64,000 nucleotides of DNA from Novosphingobium sp. (GCA_024236215.1 JACKKX010000001.1:248001-312000), one strand, 5' to 3'. Shown: positions 51,445 to 61,702, counted from the stretch's first letter. Notes: a model not told the origin generated them from the sequence alone. Numbers and translations are program-made.

Positions 51445-54372
51445 TCAGTGCTGCGCGGCCGCGTCCGCGCCCTCCCCATAGCTCCCTGCGAGCTTCTGCC
51501 CTTCGGGGATCACGGCCAGCCGCCACGAGGATCCCTTGCCAAGGTAACGTGCGGCAAGCGCCTGCATCGCCTCGGGCGTGGTGCGGGTATAGTCGGGGAT
51601 CATGGTGCCTAATGCAGCAATCCGGCGCGGATCGCTGCTCGCCCCTTCAAGCTGGTTCATGAAGAACGCGCTTGATGTCGAAGCCCGGGTCAGCAGCTGG
51701 CGCAGCGGCTCGGTCACCCGGCCCAGCTCGTCCGCGCTAGGCGGCTTGGCCACCAGATCGGCGGCGATCTCATCGACCAGCTGATAGAACACAGGCACGT
51801 CGGCGGGACGCAGCTGGGCGATCGCCATGATCTGCCCGCCGTTCTCCAGATCGTAGGGCCAGTTGTTGGCCACCTGGGGCGAATAGGCTGCGCCCAGCCG
51901 CTCGCGCAGCCGGTCGAGCAGGCGGTTTTGCAGCACCTGGGAAAGAATCTCGAGCTGGCGGCTCTCAGGCACCTGAGTGGTGCCACCGCCGGTCGGCCAG
52001 ACCACCAGCGCAGCCGCCTGGCCGGGATCGCCGCGATGGGTCAGCACCACAGGGATGGTCGATGCCGCTTGCTGGCGCAGCTGAGCGGCGGGAACTTGCG
52101 GCAGCGGCTTGCGCTTGGGCAAGGCGCCGAAGGTGCGGTTGAGCGCGGCAAGCGCACTGGCGCGATCGAAATCGCCGAACAGCTGCACCTCGATCGGGCC
52201 TTCCTCGAGGATCGGCTGCCACACCCGGCGGAAGCCATCGGGAGTTGCCGCCTCGATCTCGGCCGGGGTTGGAGTATGGTAGCGCGGATCGCCGCCGCGC
52301 TGGTAGAAGGAAAGATCGCGCTCGATCATGCCCTGGGGGCTGGCCGAATAGCTTTCATACTGCAGCCGCGCTGCCGCCTTGGCGCGCAGCAGCGGCGCGG
52401 CATCCCAGCGCGGCGTGGCGAACTTCGCGGCAAACAGATAGAGCTGATCGGCCATGTCCGCCTGGCGGGTATCGGCGCTGAAGGTGAAGGCGCCGTCGCC
52501 AATGTCGAAATCGAAGCCCATCTTGCGACCGGTTGAGATGCGATCGAGCTGGTCCTGGCCGAGCGAACCGACGCCCGAGCCGACCAGCGCCATGTTGCCC
52601 AGCGTGATGTAGGCCGCGTCGTCTGCGCCAAACGCACGGTAGCCGTTGCCGAACCGGGCCTTGACCGTCACCCGCCCGGGCTCGTCGGCACTGGGCCAGA
52701 GCAGCACCTTCACTCCGTTGGCATATTCGATCTGCTCGATCCCCAGGACGCCGATGTCGTGCTCCGATTTGGGCGTTCCCGGCTCGCCAACCGGGGGCAT
52801 CTCGGCGAAAGAGATCGCCTTGCTGTCCACCCGGGCGTTGGCATCGGCTTCGACCGGGCGGGCCAGCGCCGCGCGCAGGGCATCGGCATCGGCCTCTCCC
52901 GCCTTGGGGGTGACATAGATCCCGCGCACCACGCTGCCACGAAACATCTCGCGGCTTTTTTCCAGCACGGCTTCGGGTGTGAACAGCGCGCGCGAATCGT
53001 TGAAGATCTTCTGCACCACCTCGGGTGAAGCGATGGTTTCGTTGATGTCGAGCGCGGTGATCATGTCATCGGCGAGGCGCGATCCGGCCAGCAACCGGCG
53101 CTGCTCGACCGCGCTTTCGAAGGCCACGCTCATTTCGGCGACCTCGCGGTCGATCTCTTCCTGGCTCGGCGGGGTGGCAAGCGCATCGGCGATCACGGCT
53201 CGCGTTTCGTCCACCGCTTTGCCCCAATTGCCGTCAAGCGGGGTGACAAACACGAAGGTGGCATCGGCCGAGCGGCTGACCTTTTCCTGATTGACCTGGG
53301 CAACCAGGAAGCTGCCGCCAGAACGCGCGCGCGCCTCAAGCCGGCGATTGATGATCGCAAGGCCCACCGCACCGGTCAGGTTGCCCTGATTATAGACGAT
53401 AGTATCCTTGATCGGGCGCCACGGGCGCATCACCGCCCACGACATCCCGCGCGGCAGATCGGGTTCGACCAGCACCTTCGTCTCGCCCACGGGATTGGCC
53501 GGATCTGCGCCAGCAGGAGCCTTGGGATCGCCGAACGGCGGCGGAGGGGTGTGCTTGCCTGCACCCTTCCAGCCGCCGAAATACTTCTTGATCAGTCCCG
53601 CGAGCATCGCCGGATCGGCATCGCCAACCGCCACTATCACGCTGTTTTCGGGCCGATACCAGCGTGCGTGGAATGCCCGCACGCTGGCCTGGTTTGCCTT
53701 TTCGAGCGTTTCCACTGTGCCGATCACCGGGCGCACCGCCAGCTTTTGCCCGGCAAACAGGGTTGCCTGGCTGGCCTCGCTGACCCGCTCGGCGGTGCCG
53801 CCGCGCTCGCGTTTTTCGGCCAGCACGATCGGCACGTCGGTGCGCACGTTGGCCTCGCTCAGCGTCGGGGCGATCATCATGCCGGACAGCAGCTTGAAGG
53901 ATTCGTCGAGCGAGACGGGGGTAACCCCCGGCAGATCGAGCTTGAAAGTGGTCGAGATCGGTCCGGTCTGGGCATTGGTGTCGCTGCCGAAGGTCGCCCC
54001 CAGCCGCTGCCAGGTGGGGATCGCCTGGCCATCGCCCAGATACTTCGACTGGCGGAACACCAGGTGTTCGAGCAGGTGCGAGTAGCCCTTCTCGTTCTCC
54101 TGTTCGTAGAGCGAGCCGACATCCATGCGGATCCGGATCGAGACCTGACCCGGCGGAACCCCGTTGCGCCGCACCGCATAGCGCAGGCCGTTGGGCAATT
54201 CGCCGAACACCCATTCCTTGTCCTGGGGCACGTCGCTGCCGCGGTAGAGCCAGGGTGTGGCGTCGCCGGCAGCTGCCGGAGGCGGCGCGGCCGGAGCCGG
54301 CAGCGGTGCCAGGATCAGCGCGGCGGGAACAAGGGTGGCGACAAGGCGGGACAGCCGGAAACGCAGATGCAT
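51445..54372 (-). CDS. Periplasmic M16-family zinc metallopeptidase
   Basis: The product is 975 residues from the ATG at 54372; upstream in-frame codons overlap the divergent nfuA gene and are not used. The signal peptide MHLRFRLSRLVATLVPAALI is followed by an Ala/Pro linker. The inverted zinc motif H99-L-L-E102-H103 is followed about 76 residues later by the third ligand Glu in VLAEKRE. The second M16 domain (about residues 530-960) lacks the zinc motif, as usual for pitrilysin/PqqL-type proteins. It probably degrades peptides in the periplasm. Confidence 0.92.
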   Translation of the reverse strand: MHLRFRLSRLVATLVPAALILAPLPAPAAPPPAAAGDATPWLYRGSDVPQDKEWVFGELPNGLRYAVRRNGVPPGQVSIRIRMDVGSLYEQENEKGYSHLLEHLVFRQSKYLGDGQAIPTWQRLGATFGSDTNAQTGPISTTFKLDLPGVTPVSLDESFKLLSGMMIAPTLSEANVRTDVPIVLAEKRERGGTAERVSEASQATLFAGQKLAVRPVIGTVETLEKANQASVRAFHARWYRPENSVIVAVGDADPAMLAGLIKKYFGGWKGAGKHTPPPPFGDPKAPAGADPANPVGETKVLVEPDLPRGMSWAVMRPWRPIKDTIVYNQGNLTGAVGLAIINRRLEARARSGGSFLVAQVNQEKVSRSADATFVFVTPLDGNWGKAVDETRAVIADALATPPSQEEIDREVAEMSVAFESAVEQRRLLAGSRLADDMITALDINETIASPEVVQKIFNDSRALFTPEAVLEKSREMFRGSVVRGIYVTPKAGEADADALRAALARPVEADANARVDSKAISFAEMPPVGEPGTPKSEHDIGVLGIEQIEYANGVKVLLWPSADEPGRVTVKARFGNGYRAFGADDAAYITLGNMALVGSGVGSLGQDQLDRISTGRKMGFDFDIGDGAFTFSADTRQADMADQLYLFAAKFATPRWDAAPLLRAKAAARLQYESYSASPQGMIERDLSFYQRGGDPRYHTPTPAEIEAATPDGFRRVWQPILEEGPIEVQLFGDFDRASALAALNRTFGALPKRKPLPQVPAAQLRQQAASTIPVVLTHRGDPGQAAALVVWPTGGGTTQVPESRQLEILSQVLQNRLLDRLRERLGAAYSPQVANNWPYDLENGGQIMAIAQLRPADVPVFYQLVDEIAADLVAKPPSADELGRVTEPLRQLLTRASTSSAFFMNQLEGASSDPRRIAALGTMIPDYTRTTPEAMQALAARYLGKGSSWRLAVIPEGQKLAGSYGEGADAAAQH

Positions 54373-54450
54373 GGCCGAGGGTATAGGCAGCGCGAAGGTG
54401 AAGGGCCAGTGAATAGAGCCAGGACTTGACCCGCCCGGCTCGCCCCCTAA

Positions 54451-55035
54451 ATGCGGCTCATGTTCATCGAAACCGAAACCACCCCCAACCCCGCCACGCT
54501 CAAGTTCCTGCCCGGCGAGCAGGTAATGGTGAGCGGCACGCGCGAATTCCGCAACGAGGACGAAGCGGAGGCATCGCCGCTGGCTGCCGCGCTGTTCGCG
54601 CATGGCGATGTCACCGGGGTGCTGTTCGGCCGGGATTTCATCTCGGTCACCGCCGCGCCGGGGGTCGACTGGTCGGCGCTCAAACCGCAGGTCGTGGCGA
54701 TGCTGCTCGATCATTTCGTGTCCGGCGCGCCGCTGTTCGCCGGACCCGATGCCAGCGGGATCGTGGTTCCCTCCGAGGACGAAGACCTTGGCGACGATCC
54801 CGCCGATGCCGATGTGGTGGCCCAGATCGTCGAGCTGATCGAAACCCGCGTCCGCCCCGCAGTGGCCAACGATGGCGGCGATATCGTCTATCGCGGTTTT
54901 CGCGGCGGCGTGGTCTATCTGGCGATGCGCGGCGCCTGTGCGGGCTGTCCCTCGTCCACCGCGACGCTCAAGAACGGGATCGAAACGCTGCTCAAGCACT
55001 ACGTTCCCGAAGTCACCGAAGTGCGCGCGGCCTGA
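54451..55035 (+). CDS. nfuA: NfuA/NifU-type Fe-S cluster scaffold
   Basis: The product is 194 residues. The N-terminal Nfu_N domain (IETETTPNPATLKFLPG) is followed from about residue 115 by the NifU C-terminal domain with the cluster-binding CAGCPSS. It carries 4Fe-4S clusters to apoproteins. It is divergent from the M16 peptidase gene across 78 bp and followed by the nitroreductase gene. Confidence 0.95.
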   Translation: MRLMFIETETTPNPATLKFLPGEQVMVSGTREFRNEDEAEASPLAAALFAHGDVTGVLFGRDFISVTAAPGVDWSALKPQVVAMLLDHFVSGAPLFAGPDASGIVVPSEDEDLGDDPADADVVAQIVELIETRVRPAVANDGGDIVYRGFRGGVVYLAMRGACAGCPSSTATLKNGIETLLKHYVPEVTEVRAA

Positions 55036-55065
55036 GCGCCGCGCAGTCCAGCAGGAACCGATCCG

Positions 55066-55659
55066 ATGAACCAGCCCCTTCCCGAAGCCGCACTCGACCA
55101 GCTGTTCCGCACGGCGCGCTCTTTCAACGGCTACACTGATCAGCCGGTCTCCACCGAGCAGCTTCATGCGTTGTGGGATCTGATGAAGATGGGGCCGACC
55201 AGCGCCAACCAGCTGCCCGCACGGCTGGTGTGGTGCACCAGCCACGAAGCCAAGGAAAAGGTTGCCGCCTGCTGCATGCCCGCCAACCGGGCCAAGATCA
55301 TGTCGGCCCCGGTTTCGGTGATCGTGGCGATGGACACGCGCTTTCACGAGCAGCTTCCCTGGCTGTTCCCGCACGCCGATGCCAAGTCCTGGTTCGAAGG
55401 CAACGACGCCCTGCGCGAGCGTTCGGCCTTCCTCAACACCACCCTGCAGGCGGGATATTTCATCCTCGCCGCGCGCGCGCTGGGGCTCGATACCGGGCCA
55501 ATCACCGGCTTCTCGAACGAAGCCGTCGACGCAGCCTTCTTTGCCGATACGCCCGATTTCAAATCGGTGATGATCTCAACCCTGGGCACCGGCGATCCGG
55601 CAAGCATTTTCGAGCGCAGCCCGCGCCCCGATTTCGACACCTTCAATCGCATCGCCTGA
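55066..55659 (+). CDS. RutE/HadB-type malonic semialdehyde reductase (nitroreductase family)
   Basis: The product is 197 residues. FMN-binding nitroreductase fold with the RSFNGYTDQPVS start, KMGPTSANQLPAR and ALGLDTGPITGF motifs typical of RutE-like NADPH-dependent reductases. It reduces malonic semialdehyde or similar carbonyl/nitro substrates. It lies 30 bp after nfuA in the same direction, so it is probably co-transcribed. Confidence 0.88.
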   Translation: MNQPLPEAALDQLFRTARSFNGYTDQPVSTEQLHALWDLMKMGPTSANQLPARLVWCTSHEAKEKVAACCMPANRAKIMSAPVSVIVAMDTRFHEQLPWLFPHADAKSWFEGNDALRERSAFLNTTLQAGYFILAARALGLDTGPITGFSNEAVDAAFFADTPDFKSVMISTLGTGDPASIFERSPRPDFDTFNRIA

Positions 55660-55676
55660 CGCGCTAACCTGCCCCG

Positions 55677-56297
55677 GTGCGCACACTGGTGATCGACAGC
55701 GCAACCGAGGCCTGCTCGGTTGCCCTTTTTGACGGCGACTGTCTGATCGCCGGGGAATGCCGCGTGCTGGGCCGGGGCCATGCCGAAAGCCTGGTGCCGA
55801 TGATCGCCGCGCTGCCCGGCAAAGGCCGCGCCGATCGGATCGTTGTGGCGCTCGGCCCTGGCAGCTTCACCGGCGTGCGCGTCGGCCTTGCCGCGGCGCG
55901 CGCACTGGCCCTGGCCTGGAAAGTCGATCTGCTGGGCTATGCCAGCCCGTCGCTGATTGCAGCCAAGGCCCGGAATTTGAGCGGCGCAGTGCCGGTGCGC
56001 GTTGCAATGACCGGCGGCCACGGCGAATGGTTCGTGACCGACTTCGACGCCGGAGGCGCGATGTCCGGCGAACCCGCCTCGCTTGCCCCCGAAGCAGCAG
56101 CCAGTGGTGGCCCCGGTCTGGTCGCGGGAAATCAGGCCGAGGCACTTGTTGCCCTGCGCGGCAGCGGCACCGCATTGCCCTTGCTGCCCGACGCGCGCGA
56201 CTTTGCCCAGTTGCCCACAGCAGCGCTGCGCGCCGATACCGCGCCGCTCTATGGTCGCCCGCCAGATGCGCGCCTGCCCGGAACGGCAGCCCCGTGA
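55677..56297 (+). CDS. tsaB: tRNA threonylcarbamoyladenosine biosynthesis protein TsaB
   Basis: The product is 206 residues with a GTG start. The ASKHA-type N-terminal motif LVIDSATEACSVALFD and the GPGSFTGVRVGLAAARA signature are diagnostic. TsaB pairs with TsaD and TsaE to make t6A37 on ANN-decoding tRNAs. It overlaps rimI by GTGA. Confidence 0.95.
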   Translation: MRTLVIDSATEACSVALFDGDCLIAGECRVLGRGHAESLVPMIAALPGKGRADRIVVALGPGSFTGVRVGLAAARALALAWKVDLLGYASPSLIAAKARNLSGAVPVRVAMTGGHGEWFVTDFDAGGAMSGEPASLAPEAAASGGPGLVAGNQAEALVALRGSGTALPLLPDARDFAQLPTAALRADTAPLYGRPPDARLPGTAAP

Positions 56298-56761
56298 TCC
56301 CCGCCGAAGACGATCTTGACCGGATCATGGCGGTGATGGCTGCCGCCTTTGCACCCGAATACGGCGAGGCATGGAACCGACGCCAAGTTGAGGACGCACT
56401 GCTGATCGGCGGCTGCCATTACTGCCTTGTCTCGACGAGCGGGGATGAACCGGCGCCTGGCGAAGCAGCGATGGGCTTCTTCCTGTCCCGCACAGGGTTC
56501 GAGGAGGAAGAACTGCTGCTGATCGCCGTGGCCCCCGAGGCCCGCGGGCACGGGCTTGGCCGACGCTTGCTGGAGCGTTTCATGGCCGATGCCCGCTCGC
56601 GCGGCGCGCAGCGCCTGCTGCTTGAGATGCGCCGCGGCAATCCGGCGGAAAGGCTCTACCGCGCATCGGGTTTCGGGCAGATCGGCGAGCGTCCGGGCTA
56701 TTATCGTACCCCTGGCGGCGAACGGCTCGACGCGCTGACCTTTTGCCTCGATTGCCAGTAG
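56294..56761 (+). CDS. rimI: Ribosomal-protein-alanine acetyltransferase RimI
   Basis: The product is 155 residues starting at GTG 56294, coupled to tsaB. The GNAT fold carries the acetyl-CoA loop APEARGHGLGRRLL and the C-terminal NPAERLYRASGF segment. It acetylates the N-terminus of ribosomal protein S18 in E. coli. The tsaB-rimI pair is common in bacteria. Confidence 0.93.
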   Translation: MIPAEDDLDRIMAVMAAAFAPEYGEAWNRRQVEDALLIGGCHYCLVSTSGDEPAPGEAAMGFFLSRTGFEEEELLLIAVAPEARGHGLGRRLLERFMADARSRGAQRLLLEMRRGNPAERLYRASGFGQIGERPGYYRTPGGERLDALTFCLDCQ

Positions 56762-56943
56762 AATGTTATCTTTTGAGAAGTCAAATTGGACAGCCTGGTA
56801 GTAAATGCAGGCAAATTATCCTGACCCGTGACTTGATAGTTGGGCCACTTTTCCCTAATCACGGTTCGTTGCATGGGGAGAACACCGGCAACTGAATCAT
56901 AAGCACAAGACTGGTCGCCAAAAATCACAGGAAGGAATGCACG

Positions 56944-57381
56944 ATGGATTCGGTTCAGACCGACATCAACGAAACCCTCATCACCCTTACCTCGGATATC
57001 GTTGCCGCGCATGTCAGCAACAATTCGGTCGCGGTGGATGAATTGCCGGTGCTGATCGGCAACGTCTACACCGCGCTGGCCGGTCTGGGGAAGGCCGCTC
57101 CGGCTGCCGAAGCGGCACCGCTCAAGCCGGCCGTTTCGCTACGCGCCTCGGTCAAGCCTGACAAGATCACCTGCCTTGATTGCGGCATGGAACTCAAGAT
57201 GCTCAAGCGGCACCTGATGACCCACCACGGCATGACGCCCGAGGATTACCGTGCACGCTGGGGCCTGGGCGCCGACTATCCGCTGGTCGCCCCCAACTAC
57301 GCCGAAACCCGCCGCGATCTTGCCAAGAAGATCGGCCTTGGCCGCAAGCCCGGCGCCAAGCGCGGTCGCAAGAAGGGGTAA
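56944..57381 (+). CDS. mucR: MucR/Ros-family transcriptional regulator
   Basis: The product is 145 residues. The N-terminal oligomerisation part is followed by a Ros/MucR zinc-binding domain (CLDCGMELKMLKRHLMTHHG, Cys2His2 with 9-12 spacing). The basic C-terminal tail GRKPGAKRGRKKG contacts AT-rich DNA. MucR proteins control exopolysaccharide, motility and cell-cycle genes in alphaproteobacteria. The 182-bp upstream region is strikingly AT-rich, fitting autoregulation. The ribosome site is AGGAAGGA. Confidence 0.95.
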   Translation: MDSVQTDINETLITLTSDIVAAHVSNNSVAVDELPVLIGNVYTALAGLGKAAPAAEAAPLKPAVSLRASVKPDKITCLDCGMELKMLKRHLMTHHGMTPEDYRARWGLGADYPLVAPNYAETRRDLAKKIGLGRKPGAKRGRKKG

Positions 57382-57404
57382 TTCCCACTCGCGGTTGAAG
57401 AATC

Positions 57405-57431
57405 GCCTCGCCGGTCTATGATCGGCGAGGC
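57405..57431 (+). terminator. Hairpin between mucR and fur
   Basis: GCCTCGCCG and CGGCGAGGC form a perfect 9-bp stem with a 9-nt loop, followed by AATTCATTTC. The tail is only weakly T-rich, so intrinsic termination is plausible but not certain. It would separate mucR from fur, whose GTG start lies 24 bp downstream. Confidence 0.5.
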
Positions 57432-57455
57432 AATTCATTTCAGGCGGAATCTTCT

Positions 57456-57878
57456 GTGCCCCAGCCCATCGATATCGAAGCCCTCTGCGTTGAACGCGGC
57501 CTCAGGATTACCGAGCAGCGCAAGGTGATCGCCAAGGTCCTGTCCGATGCCACCGATCACCCCGATGTCGAGAAGCTGCACGAACGCGCGGTGGCGATCG
57601 ATCCGCGCATTTCGATCGCCACGGTCTATCGCACCGTGCGGCTGTTTGAAGAGGCGGGGATCCTCGACAAGCACGATTTCGGCGATGGCCGCTCGCGCTA
57701 CGAAGCCGCTCCCGAGGCGCATCACGATCACATGATCGACGTGGAAACCGGCAAGGTGATCGAATTCGTCGATCCCGAGCTTGAGGCCCTGCAACGCCAG
57801 ATCGCGGAGCGGCTTGGCTATCGTCTGGTCGACCACCGGATGGAGCTCTACGGCGTGCGGTTGGGCCGCGAGGGCTGA
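57456..57878 (+). CDS. fur: Fur-family metal-responsive regulator
   Basis: The product is 140 residues with a GTG start. The winged helix has the recognition segment ISIATVYRTVRLFEEAG, and the metal-binding HHDHMID sits at about residue 88. The Cys pair of E. coli Fur (CLDC) is replaced by DVET, as in alphaproteobacterial Fur/Mur proteins, so the structural zinc site is absent. It represses iron or manganese uptake genes. It ends 8 bp before plsC. Confidence 0.94.
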   Translation: MPQPIDIEALCVERGLRITEQRKVIAKVLSDATDHPDVEKLHERAVAIDPRISIATVYRTVRLFEEAGILDKHDFGDGRSRYEAAPEAHHDHMIDVETGKVIEFVDPELEALQRQIAERLGYRLVDHRMELYGVRLGREG

Positions 57879-57886
57879 TCCGGCCG

Positions 57887-58648
57887 ATGGCCGCCGCGCT
57901 GGCCATGCCCCGCACACTCTCGCCGCTCGGCTGGCTCAGAGTAAGCTCGCGGCTGCTGGCGATGGTTCTGCTGCTGCTCGTGTGCGTCCCGCTCCATTTC
58001 CTGTTTCGGCTGTTCACCCGGCACAATCTGATTCCGCGCTTCTTCCTGGGGGCGATCGCCTGGATCGCCGGAGTTGAGATCGGCTACCGGGGCGAAAAGG
58101 TGCATCGCGGAGCCTTCCTGCTCGCCAACCATGTCAGCTGGATCGACATTCCCGCGCTGGCCGGGGCCACCGGCACCGCCTTCGTCGGGCACGATGGCCT
58201 TGCCTCGATGCCGCTACTCAAGTGGCTTTGCGCGCTCAACGATACGGTGTTCGTCGCGCGGCACGATCGCGCCAGCGTTGCCGTGCAGGTCGCGGCGGTG
58301 CGCACCGCGATCAGCGATACCGGTGCGCTGACGATCTTCCCCGAGGGCACCACCAGCGACGGTACCGGACTGCTGCCGTTCAAGAGCTCGCTGCTTTCCG
58401 CGCTCGATCCGCCTCCGCCTGGCATCGCGATCCAGCCGGTGCTGCTCGATTACGGGCGCGAGGCGGCTGACATTTCCTGGATCGGCGAGGAACACGGGCT
58501 CGACAATTTCCTGCGCATCCTCGCCCGCCGCCGCCCGGTGCGGCTGACGGTGCACTTTCTGCCGGTGCTGGCTGGCGATCAGCTTGCCAGTCGCAAGGCG
58601 ATCGCCCAGGCGTCGCGCGAGGCGATCCTGCGCGAGCTTGCGGGATAG
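57887..58648 (+). CDS. plsC: 1-acyl-sn-glycerol-3-phosphate acyltransferase
   Basis: The product is 253 residues. A membrane helix lies near the N-terminus (about 28-50). The acyltransferase motifs are NHVSWID (NHx4D block I), FVARHDRAS and [10 protein letters not shown] (block III). It makes phosphatidic acid from lysophosphatidic acid at the inner membrane. It lies between fur and miaB in a dense plus-strand run. Confidence 0.93.
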   Translation: MAAALAMPRTLSPLGWLRVSSRLLAMVLLLLVCVPLHFLFRLFTRHNLIPRFFLGAIAWIAGVEIGYRGEKVHRGAFLLANHVSWIDIPALAGATGTAFVGHDGLASMPLLKWLCALNDTVFVARHDRASVAVQVAAVRTAISDTGALTIFPEGTTSDGTGLLPFKSSLLSALDPPPPGIAIQPVLLDYGREAADISWIGEEHGLDNFLRILARRRPVRLTVHFLPVLAGDQLASRKAIAQASREAILRELAG

Positions 58649-58689
58649 CGCTTCAAAACCGGCGCCAATTGCCCTATCGGCCCTTGCCC

Positions 58690-60012
58690 ATGCGCCGCAC
58701 CCCGCCCCCCAGGACCTATCGGGTCAAGAGCTTCGGCTGCCAAATGAACGTCTATGACGGCGAACGCATGGCCGAACTGCTCGCCCAGCAGGGCATCACT
58801 CCCGCGCCCGAGGGCGAGGAAGCCGACCTGGTGGTGCTCAACACCTGCCACATTCGCGAGAAGGCGGCCGAAAAGGTCTATTCGGACATCGGCCGTCTGA
58901 AGCGCGAGGATGGCAGCGCCCCGCTGATCGCAGTGGCAGGCTGCGTGGCCCAGGCCGAGGGCGAGGAAATAATGGCCCGTGCGCCTGCGGTTTCGATGGT
59001 GGTCGGGCCGCAGGCCTATCACCGCCTCCCCGCAATGATCGCCGATGCGGTGGCCGGAAAGCGCGCGGTCGATACCGACATGCCCGCCCAGACCAAGTTC
59101 GATGCCCTCCCCGCCCGGCGCAAGGTTGGCCCGAGCGCGTTCCTGACCGTGCAGGAAGGCTGCGACAAGTTCTGCACCTATTGCGTGGTGCCCTATACCC
59201 GCGGCGCCGAAGTATCGCGTCCGTTCAAGGATCTGCTAGCAGAAGCTGAGCGACTGATCGAGGCGGGAGCGAAAGAGATCACCCTCCTGGGCCAGAACGT
59301 CAACGCCTGGCGGGACGAGGGCAACTGCGGTCTGGAAAAGCTGATCGAAGCGCTGGCGGCAATCCCCGGACTGGAGCGCATCCGCTATACCACCAGCCAC
59401 CCCAACGACATGACACAAGGGCTGCTCGACGCACACCGCGATGTACCCAAGCTGATGCCGTTCCTGCACCTGCCGGTCCAGTCGGGCAACGACCGGGTGC
59501 TCAAGGCGATGAACCGCAGCCATACCGTCGCAAGCTATCTCGAAATCCTCGACCGGGTTCGCGCAGCGCGGCCGGACATCGCCCTCTCGGGTGATTTCAT
59601 CGTCGGTTTCCCCGGCGAAACCGATGCCGAATTCGAGGATACGCTGCGGCTGGTCGAGCAGGTCGGCTACGCCCAGTGCTTCAGCTTCAAGTATTCTGCC
59701 CGCCCCGGCACCCCGGCGGCGGAGATGGACGGGCAGGTGCCGCTGACGGTGATGGACGAGCGGCTCGCGCGCCTTCAGGCCGCGCTCAACGCCTCGCAGC
59801 TCGCCTTCAACCGCGCCTCGCTCGGCAAGACTTGTGAGGTGCTGGTCGAACGCCGGGGCAAGCTTCAGGGCCAGTGGCTCGGCAAGTCCCCCTGGCTGCA
59901 ATCGGTCCATTTCACCGGCGAGGCCGCGATCGGCGATCTGATCCGCGTCGAACTGGTCGAAGCCGGTCCCAATTCGCTCAGCGGCAGACTGTTGCAACCG
60001 GCACACGGCTGA
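58690..60012 (+). CDS. miaB: tRNA-2-methylthio-N6-dimethylallyladenosine synthase MiaB
   Basis: The product is 440 residues from the ATG at 58690; a TTG at 58669 is a weaker alternative. The N-terminal MTTase domain has [17 protein letters not shown] and a third Cys (GCVAQ). The radical-SAM domain has [15 protein letters not shown], and a C-terminal TRAM domain follows. It methylthiolates i6A37 in tRNA. All six cluster-binding Cys residues are present. Confidence 0.97.
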   Translation: MRRTPPPRTYRVKSFGCQMNVYDGERMAELLAQQGITPAPEGEEADLVVLNTCHIREKAAEKVYSDIGRLKREDGSAPLIAVAGCVAQAEGEEIMARAPAVSMVVGPQAYHRLPAMIADAVAGKRAVDTDMPAQTKFDALPARRKVGPSAFLTVQEGCDKFCTYCVVPYTRGAEVSRPFKDLLAEAERLIEAGAKEITLLGQNVNAWRDEGNCGLEKLIEALAAIPGLERIRYTTSHPNDMTQGLLDAHRDVPKLMPFLHLPVQSGNDRVLKAMNRSHTVASYLEILDRVRAARPDIALSGDFIVGFPGETDAEFEDTLRLVEQVGYAQCFSFKYSARPGTPAAEMDGQVPLTVMDERLARLQAALNASQLAFNRASLGKTCEVLVERRGKLQGQWLGKSPWLQSVHFTGEAAIGDLIRVELVEAGPNSLSGRLLQPAHG

Positions 60013-60128
60013 GCGGTTTTCCACGGCGCGGAACAGCCCTGTCGCTTGCCTGCAACACGCAGCAGCCTATCCTCTCGACTCAGGGCCGCGCCGGCCCGAC
60101 CGCGAAAGGAGCGCCACCCCAGGCACCT

Positions 60129-61148
60129 ATGGCCCGCAAACCTGCCCGCGCCCATGAAATGGCGCCAACCCGTTCCGATCCATCCCGCAAGGCGCGGGCC
60201 GAGATGGAATTCGATGAAGCGACGATCCTGGGCGCCCTGTTCGGGCAGTTCGACGCCAATCTGGTGCTGATCGAGAACCGGCTCGGCGTGTTCATCTCGG
60301 CGCGCGGCAACCGGGTACAGATCGAGGGGGCCGAAGATGGCGTGGCGCGTGCCCGCGATGTGCTGAAAGCGATGCACCAACGCCTGATCCAGGGGCACGA
60401 GCTCGATCCCGGCGCGGTCGAATCGATCATCGTCATGTCGGCCGAACCGACGCTGGAGGGGATCGTCAGCGGGGATGAAGGCACTCCGCCGATCATGATC
60501 CGCACCCGCAAGAAAACCATTGTTCCGCGCAGCGCCACCCAGATCGAATATATGAAGGCGCTGGCATCGCGGGACGTGATCTTCGCGCTCGGCCCGGCCG
60601 GCACCGGCAAGACCTATGTAGCGGTGGCGCAGGCGGTTTCCCAGCTGATTACCGGTTCGGTCCAGCGCCTGATCCTCAGCCGCCCGGCGGTGGAAGCGGG
60701 CGAACGACTGGGGTTCCTCCCCGGCGACATGAAGGAAAAGGTCGATCCCTATCTGCGCCCGCTTTATGACGCGCTTTACGATTGCATGCCGCCCGAGCAG
60801 GTCGAACGCCGCATCGCCAGCGGCGAGATCGAGATCGCCCCGATCGCCTTCATGCGCGGGCGCACGCTCGCCGATGCGTTCGTGATCCTCGACGAGGCGC
60901 AGAACACCACCCGCGAGCAGATGAAGATGTTCCTCACCCGCTTCGGCATGAACAGCCGGATGGTGATCTGCGGCGATCCCAAACAGGTCGACATCCCCGG
61001 CGGCCCGGCGATGAGCGGGCTGAACGACGCGGTCGCCCGGCTGGAAGGGGTTGAAGGGATCGCGATCACGCGGTTCTCGGTCGCCGACGTGGTCCGTCAC
61101 CCGATCGTCGGGCGGATCGTCGAGGCATATGAGGGTGAAGGTGCCTAA
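60129..61148 (+). CDS. phoH: PhoH-family ATPase
   Basis: The product is 339 residues from the ATG at 60129. An N-terminal KH-like region (LFGQFDANLVLIENRLGVFIS) is followed by the P-loop GPAGTGKTY (about residue 156), ILDEAQNTT (Walker B) and GDPKQVDIPG. It is an ATP-binding RNA-associated protein linked to ribosome quality control in the conserved miaB-phoH-ybeY-corC cluster. Confidence 0.96.
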   Translation: MARKPARAHEMAPTRSDPSRKARAEMEFDEATILGALFGQFDANLVLIENRLGVFISARGNRVQIEGAEDGVARARDVLKAMHQRLIQGHELDPGAVESIIVMSAEPTLEGIVSGDEGTPPIMIRTRKKTIVPRSATQIEYMKALASRDVIFALGPAGTGKTYVAVAQAVSQLITGSVQRLILSRPAVEAGERLGFLPGDMKEKVDPYLRPLYDALYDCMPPEQVERRIASGEIEIAPIAFMRGRTLADAFVILDEAQNTTREQMKMFLTRFGMNSRMVICGDPKQVDIPGGPAMSGLNDAVARLEGVEGIAITRFSVADVVRHPIVGRIVEAYEGEGA

Positions 61149-61186
61149 GGAAATTCTATCCCACCTTTTCAGAGGAGGGGGCTTGA

Positions 61187-61681
61187 ATGGAACTTGAAAT
61201 CGCCATTGAAGCCCCTTGGCCCTCCCCGCCCGACTGGGAGGCGCTGGCCCTGCGTGCCGCCGCAGCTCTGGCTGAAGCCGCCCCCGAACTTGCCAACCCG
61301 CGCCTCTCGGTCAGTCTGCTGTTCGCCGACGATGCCGAGGTGCAGCTGCTCAACGCCGAATGGCGCGGCAAGGACAAGCCGACCAACGTGCTTTCCTTCC
61401 CGATGCTGGGGCGTGAGGAGCTGCTCGATCTGACAGCCGATGGCCCGCCCGAACTGCTCGGCGACCTGGCTCTCGCGCAGGAAACCTGCGCGCGCGAGGC
61501 TGCCGACAAAGGCCTCAGCCTTGTGCACCACGCGGCGCACCTGATCGTTCACGGCCTGCTCCACCTGGCCGGATACGATCACGAAACCTCGGCCCAGGAC
61601 GCCCGCGAAATGGAACTTCTGGAAATAAAGGCGCTTGCCCTGATGGGCATTGCCGACCCATATGGGGACCACGACCAATAG
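61187..61681 (+). CDS. ybeY: Endoribonuclease YbeY
   Basis: The product is 164 residues with a strong ribosome site GAGGAGGGGG upstream. The N-terminus carries NVLSFP. The zinc-binding HAAHLIVHGLLHLAGYDH (H-x3-H-x5-H type) defines YbeY. It matures 16S rRNA and acts in 70S quality control. It follows phoH by 38 bp. Confidence 0.96.
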   Translation: MELEIAIEAPWPSPPDWEALALRAAAALAEAAPELANPRLSVSLLFADDAEVQLLNAEWRGKDKPTNVLSFPMLGREELLDLTADGPPELLGDLALAQETCAREAADKGLSLVHHAAHLIVHGLLHLAGYDHETSAQDAREMELLEIKALALMGIADPYGDHDQ

Positions 61682-61702
61682 ACAGCGGGTATTTCGGGGC
61701 CG

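Noticed and set aside
51445-55374. Longer M16 protein starting at 55374
   Set aside because: The extension would overlap nfuA entirely and precede the signal peptide; the start at 54372 gives a proper signal sequence.
59865-61100. 411-codon minus-strand frame opposite phoH
   Set aside because: Antisense shadow; phoH motifs are complete on the plus strand.
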